Shown one piece after another: positions 35,586-45,092 of a DNA stretch of 64,000 nucleotides. The translations under genes and the position numbers were made by a program. The first letter of the stretch is position 1, and every line of letters begins with the position of its first letter. Below the pieces are notes generated by a model. The model saw only the letters and a list, made by a program, of their open reading frames with translations, did no database searches and was not told the DNA's origin. This stretch comes from Galbibacter sp038433465 (GTDB lineage: Bacteria > Bacteroidota > Bacteroidia > Flavobacteriales > Flavobacteriaceae). The stretch is taken from NCBI RefSeq assembly GCF_038433465.1, contig NZ_JAESVF010000005.1:1-64000 (forward strand), given 5' to 3'.

Positions 35586-36584
35586 ATGAAAAAAGTTACA
35601 AAAGAAGTTTACTTGAAATGGTATGAAGACATGCTATTTTGGAGAAAGTTTGAAGATAAGCTGGCAGCGGTTTACATACAACAAAAGGTAAGAGGTTTTC
35701 TTCACCTTTACAATGGGCAGGAAGCTGTGTTGGCAGGTACTTTGCACGCTATCGATCCAAAGAAAGATAAATTAATTACAGCATACCGTAATCACGTTCA
35801 GCCAATCGGGATGGGTGTAGACCCACGAAGAGTAATGGCAGAGCTTTACGGAAAAGGAACTGGAACCTCTCAAGGTTTAGGAGGGTCGATGCATATTTTT
35901 TCTAAAGAGCACAACTTTTATGGTGGTCATGGTATCGTTGGAGGGCAAATTCCTCTAGGAGCTGGACTTGCATTTGCAGATAAATTTTTCAAAAGAGACG
36001 GAGTAACACTTTGTTATATGGGAGATGGTGCTGTGCGTCAAGGTTCGTTACACGAAACTTTCAACCTAGCAATGCTTTGGAATTTACCAGTTGTATTTAT
36101 TTGTGAAAACAACGGGTACGCGATGGGAACTTCAGTAGCAAGAACATCTAAAGAGCAAGAAATTTGGAAACTCGGACTTGGTTTTGATATGCCATGTGGT
36201 CCTGTAGACGGGATGAATCCAGTAAAAGTTGCAGAAGCAGTACACGAAGCTGTAGAAAGAGCCCGTTCTGGTGGAGGTCCAACTTTCTTAGAAATGAAAA
36301 CATACCGATACAGAGGACACTCAATGTCTGATGCACAACACTATCGTACAAAAGAAGAGGTAGAAGAATACAAAAAAATTGACCCGATTACTCAGGTGAA
36401 AGATATTCTTTTAGACAAAAAGTATGCTACGGATAAAGATATCTCAGCAATCGATAAAAGAGTAAAAGACTTAGTGAAAGAATGTGAGAAATTTGCTGAG
36501 GAATCTGATTTCCCAGAAAAGAATGTAATGTACGATGTAGTTTACGATCAAGAAGATTATCCATTTTTACCGCATAAACTTTAA
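35586..36584 (+). CDS. pdhA: Pyruvate dehydrogenase E1 component, alpha subunit
   Basis: Decarboxylates pyruvate with thiamine diphosphate. The 332-residue protein has GQEAVLAGTLHAI, TAYRNHVQPIG, GGSMHIFSKEHNFYGGHGIVG and the TPP motif GDGAVRQGSLHE ending ENNGYAMGTS. The phosphorylation-loop region YRYRGHSMSDAQHYR is present, as in all E1-alpha proteins. The E1-beta gene is not adjacent, the usual state in flavobacteria. The E2 gene follows after 5 bp. Confidence 0.95.
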   Translation: MKKVTKEVYLKWYEDMLFWRKFEDKLAAVYIQQKVRGFLHLYNGQEAVLAGTLHAIDPKKDKLITAYRNHVQPIGMGVDPRRVMAELYGKGTGTSQGLGGSMHIFSKEHNFYGGHGIVGGQIPLGAGLAFADKFFKRDGVTLCYMGDGAVRQGSLHETFNLAMLWNLPVVFICENNGYAMGTSVARTSKEQEIWKLGLGFDMPCGPVDGMNPVKVAEAVHEAVERARSGGGPTFLEMKTYRYRGHSMSDAQHYRTKEEVEEYKKIDPITQVKDILLDKKYATDKDISAIDKRVKDLVKECEKFAEESDFPEKNVMYDVVYDQEDYPFLPHKL

Positions 36585-36589
36585 AAATA

Positions 36590-38233
36590 ATGGCAGAAAT
36601 CATTAACATGCCACGTTTGAGCGACACCATGGAAGAAGGTGTTGTAGCAAAATGGCTTAAGAACGTAGGAGATAAAGTAGAAGAAGGTGATATTTTAGCT
36701 GAAATCGAAACCGACAAAGCTACTATGGAGTTTGAATCTTTTCACGAAGGGACATTACTTCATATTGGGATTGCTGAAGGCGATGGAGCTCCAGTAGATT
36801 CACTTTTGGCAATTATTGGAGAAAAAGGAGAAGATATTTCAGGTTTAATTAATGGATCTGGTAGTGCTTCTGAACCAAAAGCTGAAGCTAAAGAAGAAAC
36901 TAAAGAAGCGCCAGCAAAAGAAACTGCTGCACCAGCAAGTACCGAAATTCCTGCAGGAGTAGAAGTGGTTACTATGCCGCGTTTGAGTGATACAATGGAG
37001 GAAGGAACTGTTGCTTCATGGCTTAAAAAAGTAGGTGATAGTGTAGAGGAAGGCGATATTTTAGCCGAAATCGAAACCGACAAAGCTACAATGGAGTTTG
37101 AGTCTTTCTACTCAGGAAAATTACTTCATATTGGTATTGAAGAAGGACAATCTGCTCCAGTAGACGATGTTCTAGCGATCATTGGTCCTGACGGAACAGA
37201 TGTTGCTGCAGTATTGGCAGCTGTTCAAGGTGGTGGTGCTCAGGCTAAAGTTTCTTCAGAAGAAAAAGAAACAGCGCCAAAAGCGGAAGCTCCAAAAGCA
37301 GAAGCTACTTCAACAACTACCGAAACTAAATCGGCTGCAAATGGTAGAATTTTTGCTTCGCCATTGGCTAAGAAAATAGCAGAAGATAAAGGAATTGATC
37401 TTTCAAATGTTACAGGTTCTGGAGAAAACGGACGTATTGTAAAGAAAGATATCGAGAATTATAAAAAGCCAGCTGAAGCAAAATCTGCTCCAGCACAAGC
37501 GCCTCAACAAGCTGCAGCATCACAGGCTATGCCGTTTGTGCCAGCAGGAGAAGAGCATACAGAAGAGAAGAAAAACTCTCAAATGCGTAAAACTATTGCA
37601 AAACGCTTAGGAGAATCTAAGTTCTCTGCGCCTCATTACTACTTAACTATTGAAGTAGATATGAGTAATGCAATGGCTTCTAGAGGTCAAATAAATGCTT
37701 TACCAGATACCAAAGTTTCTTTTAACGATATGGTAGTTAAAGCATGTGCAATGGCACTTAAAAAACATCCTCAAGTAAATACTACTTGGAAAGGAGATGT
37801 TACTGTGTATAACCACCATGTTCATATTGGTGTGGCAGTAGCTGTAGAAGACGGACTTTTAGTTCCTGTATTGAAATTTACAGACCAAATGAGTTTAACT
37901 CAAATTGGTTCTCAAGTAAGAGATTTAGCAGGAAAAGCGAGAAACAAAAAAATTACTCCAGCAGAAATGGAAGGAAGTACTTTTACAGTTTCTAACTTAG
38001 GAATGTTCGGTATTCAAGAGTTTACATCAATTATCAATCAGCCAAACTCTGCAATTCTTTCTGTAGGAAGTATTGTTGAGAAACCAGTGGTTAAAAATGG
38101 TCAGATTGTAGTAGGACATACTATGAAAGTTACTTTAGCTTGCGATCACAGAACAGTTGATGGTGCTACAGGAGCTCAGTTCTTACAAACACTACAGGCG
38201 TATTTAGAAAACCCTGTAACGATGTTAGCATAA
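36590..38233 (+). CDS. Pyruvate dehydrogenase E2 (dihydrolipoamide acetyltransferase), two lipoyl domains
   Basis: The 547 residues form two lipoyl domains (1-80 and ~125-200) with lipoate attachment Lys43 and Lys165, each in the motif EIETDKATMEFES. Ala/Pro/Glu/Lys-rich linkers follow. A peripheral subunit-binding domain (~250-290; ASPLAKKIAEDKGIDL, GSGENGRIVKKDI) comes next, then the catalytic domain with SFNDMVVKACAMALKKHP, TFTVSNLGMFGI and the active-site DHRTVDGA near the end. The two lipoyl coding regions are close DNA repeats (~36590-36830 and ~36970-37200). Confidence 0.95.
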   Translation: MAEIINMPRLSDTMEEGVVAKWLKNVGDKVEEGDILAEIETDKATMEFESFHEGTLLHIGIAEGDGAPVDSLLAIIGEKGEDISGLINGSGSASEPKAEAKEETKEAPAKETAAPASTEIPAGVEVVTMPRLSDTMEEGTVASWLKKVGDSVEEGDILAEIETDKATMEFESFYSGKLLHIGIEEGQSAPVDDVLAIIGPDGTDVAAVLAAVQGGGAQAKVSSEEKETAPKAEAPKAEATSTTTETKSAANGRIFASPLAKKIAEDKGIDLSNVTGSGENGRIVKKDIENYKKPAEAKSAPAQAPQQAAASQAMPFVPAGEEHTEEKKNSQMRKTIAKRLGESKFSAPHYYLTIEVDMSNAMASRGQINALPDTKVSFNDMVVKACAMALKKHPQVNTTWKGDVTVYNHHVHIGVAVAVEDGLLVPVLKFTDQMSLTQIGSQVRDLAGKARNKKITPAEMEGSTFTVSNLGMFGIQEFTSIINQPNSAILSVGSIVEKPVVKNGQIVVGHTMKVTLACDHRTVDGATGAQFLQTLQAYLENPVTMLA

Positions 38234-38253
38234 CAAACATCCAATATATTTTT

Positions 38254-38279
38254 AAAATCCCGCTTTATGCGGGATTTTT
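38254..38279 (+). terminator. Terminator of pdhA-pdhC
   Basis: Stem AAATCCCGC / GCGGGATTT, loop TTTAT, then T-rich sequence. Confidence 0.9.
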
Positions 38280-38343
38280 GGTATATTTAAATGCCTAAAT
38301 AAAGCGGTTTAAAACTTAAATTGCTTGTAAAATAATTATTATT

Positions 38344-38477
38344 ATCGCAATCTGTCATAATGCACTGTCACCTCGGGCGTAGTCGAGAGGTTATTTGGCT
38401 TAACAAGTTTTAAATAAGGTCTCGACTACGCTCGACCTGACATTTTAATCTTGGTTTGATATATTACGGATATTCAA
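38344..38477 (+). repeat. Dispersed long-hairpin repeat, copy 2 (134 bp)
   Basis: Inverted relative to copy 1 at 10660. The arms TGTCACCTCGGGCGTAGTCG and CGACTACGCTCGACCTGACA are nearly complementary, so the unit folds into a long stem. Without the 23-nt insert of copy 1, the arm reads GGTCGAGCGTAGTCGAGACC (on minus), showing the uninterrupted site. Confidence 0.85.
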
Positions 38478-38499
38478 GAAAACAATTAATAAAAACTAG

Positions 38500-39462
38500 A
38501 TGAAAAAATATTTAATAGCATTGTCAATATTGGCAATTGCATGTAAAACAACTACCGAGTCTACTTCTACAGAAAAAACTTCAAAATCTGCGAGTGTTGT
38601 AAGTGCAGTTACTATCGAGAAGAACTTATCTTTTTTGGCTTCGGATGAATTAAAAGGGAGAGAAGCAGGAACCGACGGAATAAATTCGGCAGCTGCCTAT
38701 ATTGAAAATATTTTTCAGAAGAATGGCGTAAAATCATATTTCGAAAGCTATCACGATACGCTTACAAATTTCGATAAACCTACTTATAATATTGTAGGAA
38801 TGGTGGAGGGGAACGACCCTACGCTTAAAAATGAATTCATCGTAATTGGAGCGCATTACGACCACATTGGAAACGGAAAACCAGTAGCAGGCGATGAAAT
38901 TGCAAATGGAGCAAATGATAATGCTTCTGGAACTGCTGCTGTTATTGAGTTTGCAAAATATTTTGGAACTCAGAAAACAAATAAAAGAAGTATATTATTT
39001 GTGTTATTTTCTGCGGAAGAAAAAGGACTTTTAGGTTCTGAACATCTAGCTGAAAAGCTTAAAAATGAAGACTTCAACCTCTACACAATGGTTAATTTTG
39101 AAATGATTGGGGTACCGATGAAGCGTGAAACTTTAACTTATCTTACAGGTTTCAAAGAAAGTAATATGGCAGAAAAGATAAATACTTATGCAGGGAAAGA
39201 TATTGTTGGATTTTTACCAAAAGCAGGAGAGTATAAGCTTTTTAAACGTTCCGATAATTATCCATTTTACGAACAATTTAAAGTGCCAGCGCAAACTATT
39301 TGCACGTTCGATTTTGAGAATTATCCATATTATCACCACGTAGATGATGAAATAAGTGAAATGGACTTTCAGCATATGGCAACAGTTGTAAACGAAATGA
39401 TTCCTGTGCTAGAAAAAATGGCAAATACTTCGTCTAAAGAAATAAAAATGAACAGTCTATAA
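38500..39462 (+). CDS. M28 family metallopeptidase, lipoprotein
   Basis: The 320-residue protein has a lipoprotein signal with Cys15 (LAIACK). The peptidase domain shows zinc ligands in GAHYDHIG (His), GANDNASG (bridging Asp) and SAEEKGLLG (catalytic Glu and ligand), with a later Asp in KRSDNYPF and a final His in YPYYHHVDDE. M28 enzymes are aminopeptidases or carboxypeptidases; here it is probably on the envelope. A PA insert domain is absent. Confidence 0.9.
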   Translation: MKKYLIALSILAIACKTTTESTSTEKTSKSASVVSAVTIEKNLSFLASDELKGREAGTDGINSAAAYIENIFQKNGVKSYFESYHDTLTNFDKPTYNIVGMVEGNDPTLKNEFIVIGAHYDHIGNGKPVAGDEIANGANDNASGTAAVIEFAKYFGTQKTNKRSILFVLFSAEEKGLLGSEHLAEKLKNEDFNLYTMVNFEMIGVPMKRETLTYLTGFKESNMAEKINTYAGKDIVGFLPKAGEYKLFKRSDNYPFYEQFKVPAQTICTFDFENYPYYHHVDDEISEMDFQHMATVVNEMIPVLEKMANTSSKEIKMNSL

Positions 39463-39475
39463 GCTAAAATTTAGA

Positions 39476-40159
39476 ATGACAAAAAACATAATTATTACAG
39501 GAACAAGTAGAGGTATTGGGTTTGAATTGGTTCAGTTGCTGGCTAGTAAAGGGCATCAAATATTGGCACTTTCTAGAAATTGTAACCCTGTAAACACGTT
39601 AAATTTACCGAATGTAACGGCGTTCGATTGCGATATTTCCGAAGAAAATCAATTACAAAAAGTAAAAACTTTTATAGAAGAAAATTGGCAACAAGTAGAT
39701 ATTCTTATCAATAACGCGGGGAGTATTGTAAACAAACCTTTTTCTGAAATTTCTTTAGAAGAAGTAAAACATGTGTACAACGTAAATGTGTTTGGAGTGT
39801 TTGCGATTACGCAGCTTGTACTTCCTTTTATGAAATCCGCTGGGCATGTAGTAACGATTAGCAGTATGGGAGGTGTGCAAGGAAGTATGAAATTCCCAGG
39901 ATTATCGGCTTATAGTTCTTCCAAAGGTGCAGTAATTACGCTGACAGAATTGTTGGCTGAAGAATATAAAGAATCTGGTCCGTCATTCAATGTACTAGCG
40001 CTAGGGGCTGTACAAACAGAGATGCTGGCAGAAGCTTTTCCTGGCTATCAAGCGCCAACAACACCAGAAGAAATGGCAAGTTATATTGCTGAATTTTCTG
40101 AAAACGGACATAGGTTTTACAACGGAAAGATGTTGCAGGTAAGCAATAGTACGCCGTAA
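39476..40159 (+). CDS. SDR family NAD(P)-dependent oxidoreductase
   Basis: The 227 residues form a Rossmann fold with TGTSRGIGFEL (NADP-binding TGxxxGIG type), DCDIS for the adenine ring, NNAGSI, catalytic Ser in TISSMGG and YSSSKGAV (Tyr and Lys of YxxxK). The substrate cannot be told. It is 13 bp after the M28 gene and 12 bp before the SprT-like gene, so a four-gene operon up to the guanylyltransferase is likely. Confidence 0.9.
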   Translation: MTKNIIITGTSRGIGFELVQLLASKGHQILALSRNCNPVNTLNLPNVTAFDCDISEENQLQKVKTFIEENWQQVDILINNAGSIVNKPFSEISLEEVKHVYNVNVFGVFAITQLVLPFMKSAGHVVTISSMGGVQGSMKFPGLSAYSSSKGAVITLTELLAEEYKESGPSFNVLALGAVQTEMLAEAFPGYQAPTTPEEMASYIAEFSENGHRFYNGKMLQVSNSTP

Positions 40160-40171
40160 AACAATCGATTC

Positions 40172-40771
40172 ATGCAGCAAATACTTTCTAAATACATACC
40201 AGAGGCAGCAGTTGCTCCTTGTTTTGAGCTTATAAAACACAATCATGTGCATCTAAAAATTGTAAATGAACGTGTTACTCGCCATGGTGATTATAGAAAG
40301 TTACCCGATGGAAGTCATCAAATTACGGTAAATGCTAACTTAAATAAATACCGATTTTTAATTACGTTGGTACACGAAATAGCCCATTTGGTAGCTTTTA
40401 CAAAATACGGAAGGCAAATAAAACCGCATGGGCAAGAATGGAAGTATACGTTTCAGCAATTAATGTTACCGTTTATTCGTCCGGAAGTTTTTCCGAGTAA
40501 TTTATTGCCTGTTTTGGCTAGACATTTTAAGAATCCGAAAGCGAGTAGCGATACCGATGCAATCCTCTCGGTAGCATTAAAAGAATTTGATCCTCAAAAC
40601 GATAAAAATTATATCTTTGAACTCCCAATTGGAAGCGTTTTTAGAATTTATAACGGGAAGGTTTTTAAGAAAGGGAATAAACGAATTAAGAGATACGAAT
40701 GTGTGGAGATAAGCTCTGGTAGAGTGTATCTTTTTCAGCCTAATGCAGAGGTTGAATTAATAAATGATTGA
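40172..40771 (+). CDS. SprT-like zinc metalloprotease-domain protein
   Basis: The 199-residue protein has the zinc motif HEIAH (His68, Glu69, His72) with a third candidate ligand His86 in KPHGQEW. These are the signs of the SprT/Spartan fold. Unlike Spartan it has no DNA-repair tail. The C-terminal part (IGSVFRIYNGKVFKKGNKR) lacks the CxxC zinc ribbon of E. coli SprT. The function in bacteria is unclear. Its TGA overlaps the next ATG (TGATG). Confidence 0.85.
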   Translation: MQQILSKYIPEAAVAPCFELIKHNHVHLKIVNERVTRHGDYRKLPDGSHQITVNANLNKYRFLITLVHEIAHLVAFTKYGRQIKPHGQEWKYTFQQLMLPFIRPEVFPSNLLPVLARHFKNPKASSDTDAILSVALKEFDPQNDKNYIFELPIGSVFRIYNGKVFKKGNKRIKRYECVEISSGRVYLFQPNAEVELIND

Positions 40772-41844
40772 TGAATAAAAACTACTATGCAATATTGATG
40801 GCAGGAGGAATTGGCTCTCGCTTTTGGCCTGTGAGTACAGCCGAACTGCCTAAGCAATTTCATGATATTTTAGGAACGGGAGAAACACTTATCCAAAAAA
40901 CATTTAATAGGTTAAGTGCTATTATTCCGTCAGAAAACATATACATTTTAACAAATAATGAATACGGAAGTTTAGTAAAAGAACAACTTCCAACAGTAAA
41001 AGACGAGCAGGTAATTTTAGAGCCAGCTATGCGAAACACAGCGCCGTGTATTTTGTATGCATCTTTGAAGATAAAAAAAGAAAATCCAGATGCAATGTTG
41101 GTTGTTGCACCAAGCGATCATTGGATTGAGGATGAGGCTAGTTTTATAAAAGATATTCAGTTGTGTTTTGATACGTGCCAAAATAACGATGTGTTGATGA
41201 CACTTGGAATCAAACCAACTTTTCCGAATACGGGTTACGGGTATATTCAGCATAAAAAAGATGCAACCGAAGTTGTAAAAAAAGTAGAGCGATTTTGCGA
41301 AAAGCCAGATTATAAAACTGCGAAGAAGTTTATCAAACAAGGAAACTTTTTATGGAATGCAGGAATATTTGTGTGGAGTGTACAAAGTGTGTTGAATGCT
41401 TTTGAGAAGTATCAAACCGCTATGCTAAATCAATTTTTAAGTGGATTTGAAAGTCTTAATACTGATGAGGAAAAAGAATTTATAGCTGAAACTTACCCAG
41501 AAGCTGAGAATATTTCGATTGATTATGCAATTATGGAGCCTTCAAAAAACATCTATGTGTTGCCAGCGTCATTCGATTGGAACGATTTAGGAACTTGGGG
41601 CGCTTTGTATAATGAATTGCCAAAAGATGAAAATAAAAACGCTGTGGTAAATGCCAAAGCACTCTTAGAAAATAGTAAGGGCAATATTATTCATACAACA
41701 AAAGGGAAGACGGTTGTTGTAGGCGGATTAAAAAATTATATCGTTATTGACGAAAAAGATAAACTCTTGATTTACCCAAAGAAAAAAGAGCAAGAAATAA
41801 AAGACCTACTTAAAAAATTAAACAACAAATTTGCTGATTCATAG
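40771..41844 (+). CDS. Mannose-1-phosphate guanylyltransferase
   Basis: Makes GDP-mannose from mannose-1-P and GTP. The 357-residue nucleotidyltransferase has ILMAGGIGSRFWPVS (nucleotide loop), PKQFHDILG, APSDHWI, FVEKP-like RFCEKPDY, LWNAGIFVW and FDWNDLGTWGALY. It lacks the C-terminal isomerase domain of bifunctional ManC, in line with the separate manA at 5.8 kb. The ATG at 40771 is chosen; a TTG one codon earlier is less likely. Confidence 0.92.
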   Translation: MNKNYYAILMAGGIGSRFWPVSTAELPKQFHDILGTGETLIQKTFNRLSAIIPSENIYILTNNEYGSLVKEQLPTVKDEQVILEPAMRNTAPCILYASLKIKKENPDAMLVVAPSDHWIEDEASFIKDIQLCFDTCQNNDVLMTLGIKPTFPNTGYGYIQHKKDATEVVKKVERFCEKPDYKTAKKFIKQGNFLWNAGIFVWSVQSVLNAFEKYQTAMLNQFLSGFESLNTDEEKEFIAETYPEAENISIDYAIMEPSKNIYVLPASFDWNDLGTWGALYNELPKDENKNAVVNAKALLENSKGNIIHTTKGKTVVVGGLKNYIVIDEKDKLLIYPKKKEQEIKDLLKKLNNKFADS

Positions 41845-41853
41845 TAAACAAAA

Positions 41854-43320
41854 ATGGAAGAAGAAAATAAAAACGGATTAGGGCAAGATAATATTACGCC
41901 TACCGATAATAGCAGTCAGGAGCAGGTAAAGAGAGACTTTTCTGGTTTTGTAGGGAGCTTGAAAAAGTTTTTTTCGGAGCTTTTAGATATTCGAAACAAT
42001 ACCGATCAAGAAGCGACTAAAGAAAGTATCATTAACGATATTCCTTTTAAAGGGCACACTTCATGGATTTTGATTTGTTCAATCTTTATAGCATCTATTG
42101 GATTGAATGCCAACTCTACCGCAGTTGTAATTGGAGCCATGTTAATTTCGCCACTTATGGGTCCTATTTTAGGTATCGGGATGTCTTTGGCAATTAACGA
42201 TATTGATACCCTTAGAAGATCGCTTAAAAACTTTGCCGTCATGGTAGTATTGAGTATTCTAACGGCTTTTTTATTTTTTAAATTATTCCCGTTACGCGAC
42301 GAATCGTCTGAGTTATTAGCTAGAACAGCACCAGATATTCGAGATGTATTGATAGCGTTTTTTGGAGGTACAGCATTAGTTATTGCTCGTGCAAAAAAAG
42401 GAACCATTGCGAGTGTAATTTTTGGAGTTGCAATTGCAACAGCTTTAATGCCGCCACTCTGTACAGTTGGTTTCGGACTGGCAAAAGGGAATTTAGATTA
42501 CGCTCTTGGAGCAATGTATTTGTTCTTAATCAATACTATTTTTATTGCATTGGCTACATTTTTAGTATTAAAAGTGTTGCGTTTCCCGATGGTAAAATAT
42601 GTGAATTCGAAAAAACGTAAGCGCATTGCACAGGTAGCTTCGATATTTGCTATTTTGGTAATGATTCCTGCAGGAAAAACTTTTTATGACGTTTTACAAG
42701 AATCGAATTTTAAAAATCAGGCGAATAAATTTATTTCAGAAGAAATCAAAACCTACAAATTTGCTGGAGGCGGATTTATGTTGGATAAATATTCTACTGT
42801 TGAATATAATAAAGGTGTAGACCCTAAAATCGAGATTGTGTTTATGGGAGACGAAGCTGTTCCTGCAAACATCCAAGAAACATGGCGTACGCAAATGCAA
42901 TCATATTCTGCATTGAAAGATACAGAATTGATTATTATGGGTGGTGAGAAAAACGATTCTGAAGATAAATTTCAATACGTAAGCGAATTGTATGAAGCTA
43001 AGAAACAAGAAATAGCTACGAAAGACGAACAAATAAAAGTGCTTGAAAAAGAAATTGAGCGCTTAAGTCGTTTTGCATACAACGAAGTGCCATTTGAAGA
43101 AATAAGTCGTGAAATTAAAATTAATTACAGCGATGTCTCTGAATTAGGTTTCGGAAACGAGATTAAAACTGATTTTAAAACGACCGATACCATCCCTGTT
43201 TTTATTGTGAAATGGAACGGAATTTCGACATCTAAAAAGGAAGCAGAATCAAAAAAGCTTACCGATTGGCTTAAAGTCCGTATGAAAAATGATAAAGTAG
43301 AAGTAAAACACGTAGATTAA
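41854..43320 (+). CDS. DUF389 family membrane protein
   Basis: The 488-residue protein has an N-terminal acidic cytoplasmic stretch and then six or more membrane helices between ~68 and 275. Conserved DUF389/TIGR00341 stretches are IGLNANSTAVVIGAMLISPLMGPILGIGMSL, in pieces SPLMGPILG, and ATALMPPLCTVGFGLA. The last ~200 residues are soluble with a coiled coil (KKQEIATKDEQIKVLEKEIE). The role is unknown. It follows the guanylyltransferase by 9 bp. Confidence 0.88.
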   Translation: MEEENKNGLGQDNITPTDNSSQEQVKRDFSGFVGSLKKFFSELLDIRNNTDQEATKESIINDIPFKGHTSWILICSIFIASIGLNANSTAVVIGAMLISPLMGPILGIGMSLAINDIDTLRRSLKNFAVMVVLSILTAFLFFKLFPLRDESSELLARTAPDIRDVLIAFFGGTALVIARAKKGTIASVIFGVAIATALMPPLCTVGFGLAKGNLDYALGAMYLFLINTIFIALATFLVLKVLRFPMVKYVNSKKRKRIAQVASIFAILVMIPAGKTFYDVLQESNFKNQANKFISEEIKTYKFAGGGFMLDKYSTVEYNKGVDPKIEIVFMGDEAVPANIQETWRTQMQSYSALKDTELIIMGGEKNDSEDKFQYVSELYEAKKQEIATKDEQIKVLEKEIERLSRFAYNEVPFEEISREIKINYSDVSELGFGNEIKTDFKTTDTIPVFIVKWNGISTSKKEAESKKLTDWLKVRMKNDKVEVKHVD

Positions 43321-43344
43321 CAATTGTGTTTTACTTATAAGCAT

Positions 43345-43377
43345 AAAAAAAGGTTCAGAAACATCTGAACCTTTTTT
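43345..43377. terminator. Bidirectional terminator
   Basis: Stem AAGGTTCAGA / TCTGAACCTT with A and T runs on either side. It sits between the convergent DUF389 and SRPBCC genes. Confidence 0.9.
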
Positions 43378-43400
43378 GTTTTTATAACTGTTTGTAAACG

Positions 43401-43796
43401 TTAAGCAACGTTTGTCATGTTGTCTGTTAATGTGTTGATAAAGCTTGTGATTGGGCCTTTTATCATCATTCCCATCATCGCGTTAAACTCTCCTTCAAAA
43501 GTAAGTTTAGCTTCACTTGTGTTAGCATCGATACTTTCGATGTCTGCAGTAAGTGTAAAAGGAAGTTTATCGCTTGCAGCTCCCAAAACTAATTTGTTAT
43601 GAGGTTGCTTTTCTTTCATTTTTAATACAATTTCTGGCATTCCTTTTAGGGCAAACAGAAATTTATCATCTTCTAAAACTTCAAATTTACTAATGTTTTC
43701 AGGCATTAGTTTTTCAAAATTTTTAACATCACCTAAAAAATTAAACAATTCTTCAGCCGATTTGTTAACCGTTTTTTTATCAGTTTCTAACTTCAT
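43401..43796 (-). CDS. SRPBCC family protein
   Basis: The 131 residues have the START-like pattern: a helix with SAEELFNFLGDVKNFEKLMPENI, strands with FEVLEDDKFLFALKGM, and a long C-terminal helix (MGMMIKGPITSFINTLTDNM). It is probably a small ligand-binding protein of unknown ligand. It lies 9 bp after pyrE on the same strand, an arrangement I believe is common in flavobacteria. Confidence 0.85.
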   Translation of the reverse strand: MKLETDKKTVNKSAEELFNFLGDVKNFEKLMPENISKFEVLEDDKFLFALKGMPEIVLKMKEKQPHNKLVLGAASDKLPFTLTADIESIDANTSEAKLTFEGEFNAMMGMMIKGPITSFINTLTDNMTNVA

Positions 43797-43805
43797 AAGG
43801 TTTTG

Positions 43806-44444
43806 TTATTTCCAGTTTCCTGGGTCTTTTCTCCAGTCCTGTAATGTTTTTAATTCTTTTTCATTGATGTAGTTGGTATCTACAGCTTGTTGCAACAAAT
43901 GTTCGTAATTGCTCAATGTGTGTAGCGAAACGTTACTTTCTTTAAAGTTTTCTTCAGCAATATCAAAACCATACGAAAAAATGGCAATCATTCCTTTTAC
44001 TACAGCACCTTCGTCTTTTAAAGCTTTAACGGCATTTAAACTACTCTTTCCAGTACTGATGAGGTCTTCGACAACCACAACACTTTGCCCGCTGTGTAAG
44101 AAACCTTCAATTTGGTTTCCTCGACCATGTTTTTTTGGCTCGGGTCTAACGTAAACAAACGGAAGACTAAGCACTTCGGCAACAAGCATCCCAATCCCAA
44201 TAGCACCTGTAGCAACACCAGCAATTACATCTGGTTTACCATAGAGCTCTTCGAGTTGTTTTGCCATATGCTCTCTCACATAGTTTCTGATGGGAGGGAA
44301 GGATAGTACAATTCTGTTATCACAATAAATAGGCGATTTCCATCCGGAAGCCCATGTAAAAGGATTTTTTGGATTCAACTTAATTGCATTAATTTGCAAT
44401 AAAAGTTCTGCTGTCTTTTTAGCGGTATCTTTATCTAAAACCAT
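43806..44444 (-). CDS. pyrE: Orotate phosphoribosyltransferase
   Basis: Makes orotidine-5'-P from orotate and PRPP in pyrimidine synthesis. The chosen ATG gives MVLDKDTAKKTAELLLQI; 18 further upstream codons contain no typical residues and overlap the divergent gene. Motifs: FTWASGWKSPIYCDNR, the orotate/PRPP loop RPEPKKHGRGNQIEG and the PRPP-binding VVVEDLISTGKSS. About 212 residues. A TACATTTG box on the minus strand ends 5 nt before the ATG, which suggests a nearly leaderless mRNA. Confidence 0.93.
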   Translation of the reverse strand: MVLDKDTAKKTAELLLQINAIKLNPKNPFTWASGWKSPIYCDNRIVLSFPPIRNYVREHMAKQLEELYGKPDVIAGVATGAIGIGMLVAEVLSLPFVYVRPEPKKHGRGNQIEGFLHSGQSVVVVEDLISTGKSSLNAVKALKDEGAVVKGMIAIFSYGFDIAEENFKESNVSLHTLSNYEHLLQQAVDTNYINEKELKTLQDWRKDPGNWK

Positions 44445-44451
44445 GTTGCAA

Positions 44452-45033
44452 ATGTATGAAGTTTTTGTAAATGAACATCGCATTATTTTAACGAACAAAG
44501 TGGAAAAAGAAACAGATTTTAAATTGTTTCTTATGGAGACTGTCGATATTGCTGATGTTGTTAACCAACTTAATAAAGGTAAAATAAAATGTGCTCATAT
44601 TTATTATGAAGACGAAAAGCTTTTGATGAAAAAGTTTTTGAAGAAAATTGCCTTGGTGGTTGCTGCTGGTGGTTTAGTGAAGAATAAAGAAGAGGAAATT
44701 CTGTTTATTTTTAGAAACGGAAAATGGGATTTACCTAAAGGAAAAGTAGATAAAGGTGAAACGATTGAAGATGCTGCAATACGCGAAGTTGAAGAAGAAA
44801 CAGGCGTTAAAAAGCTCAAAATAGATTCTTTCCTGAAAAAAACATATCATATTTTTAAAAGAAACGGTACTTATAAGCTTAAAGAAACACATTGGTTTTT
44901 GATGCATAGTAAGTACAAAGGCGAATTGGTGCCGCAATGTAAGGAGAATATCGAACTGGCAGAATGGCGACCAGAAAGCGATGTTCCTAAGTTGATGGAA
45001 AACTCGTATGAGAATATTAAAACTTTGTTCTGA
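44452..45033 (+). CDS. NUDIX hydrolase
   Basis: The 193-residue protein has an N-terminal ~65-residue extension and a complete Nudix box (GKVDKGETIEDAAIREVEEE, then TGV), fitting GX5EX7REUXEEXGU. The substrate is unknown. I prefer the ATG at 44452 (MYEVFVNEHRIIL) to the one at 44443. Its start is only 7 bp from the divergent pyrE start, so the promoters of the two genes must lie inside each other's coding regions. Confidence 0.88.
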   Translation: MYEVFVNEHRIILTNKVEKETDFKLFLMETVDIADVVNQLNKGKIKCAHIYYEDEKLLMKKFLKKIALVVAAGGLVKNKEEEILFIFRNGKWDLPKGKVDKGETIEDAAIREVEEETGVKKLKIDSFLKKTYHIFKRNGTYKLKETHWFLMHSKYKGELVPQCKENIELAEWRPESDVPKLMENSYENIKTLF

Positions 45034-45092
45034 AAAAAGTAAAAGTTAAAAAGAGAAAAAGTTAAAGAATTAAGGTTTATCTTAATTTAACC

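Noticed and set aside
36590..37200. Duplicated DNA in the E2 gene as a mobile repeat
   Set aside because: It is the normal pair of lipoyl domains of a pyruvate dehydrogenase E2.
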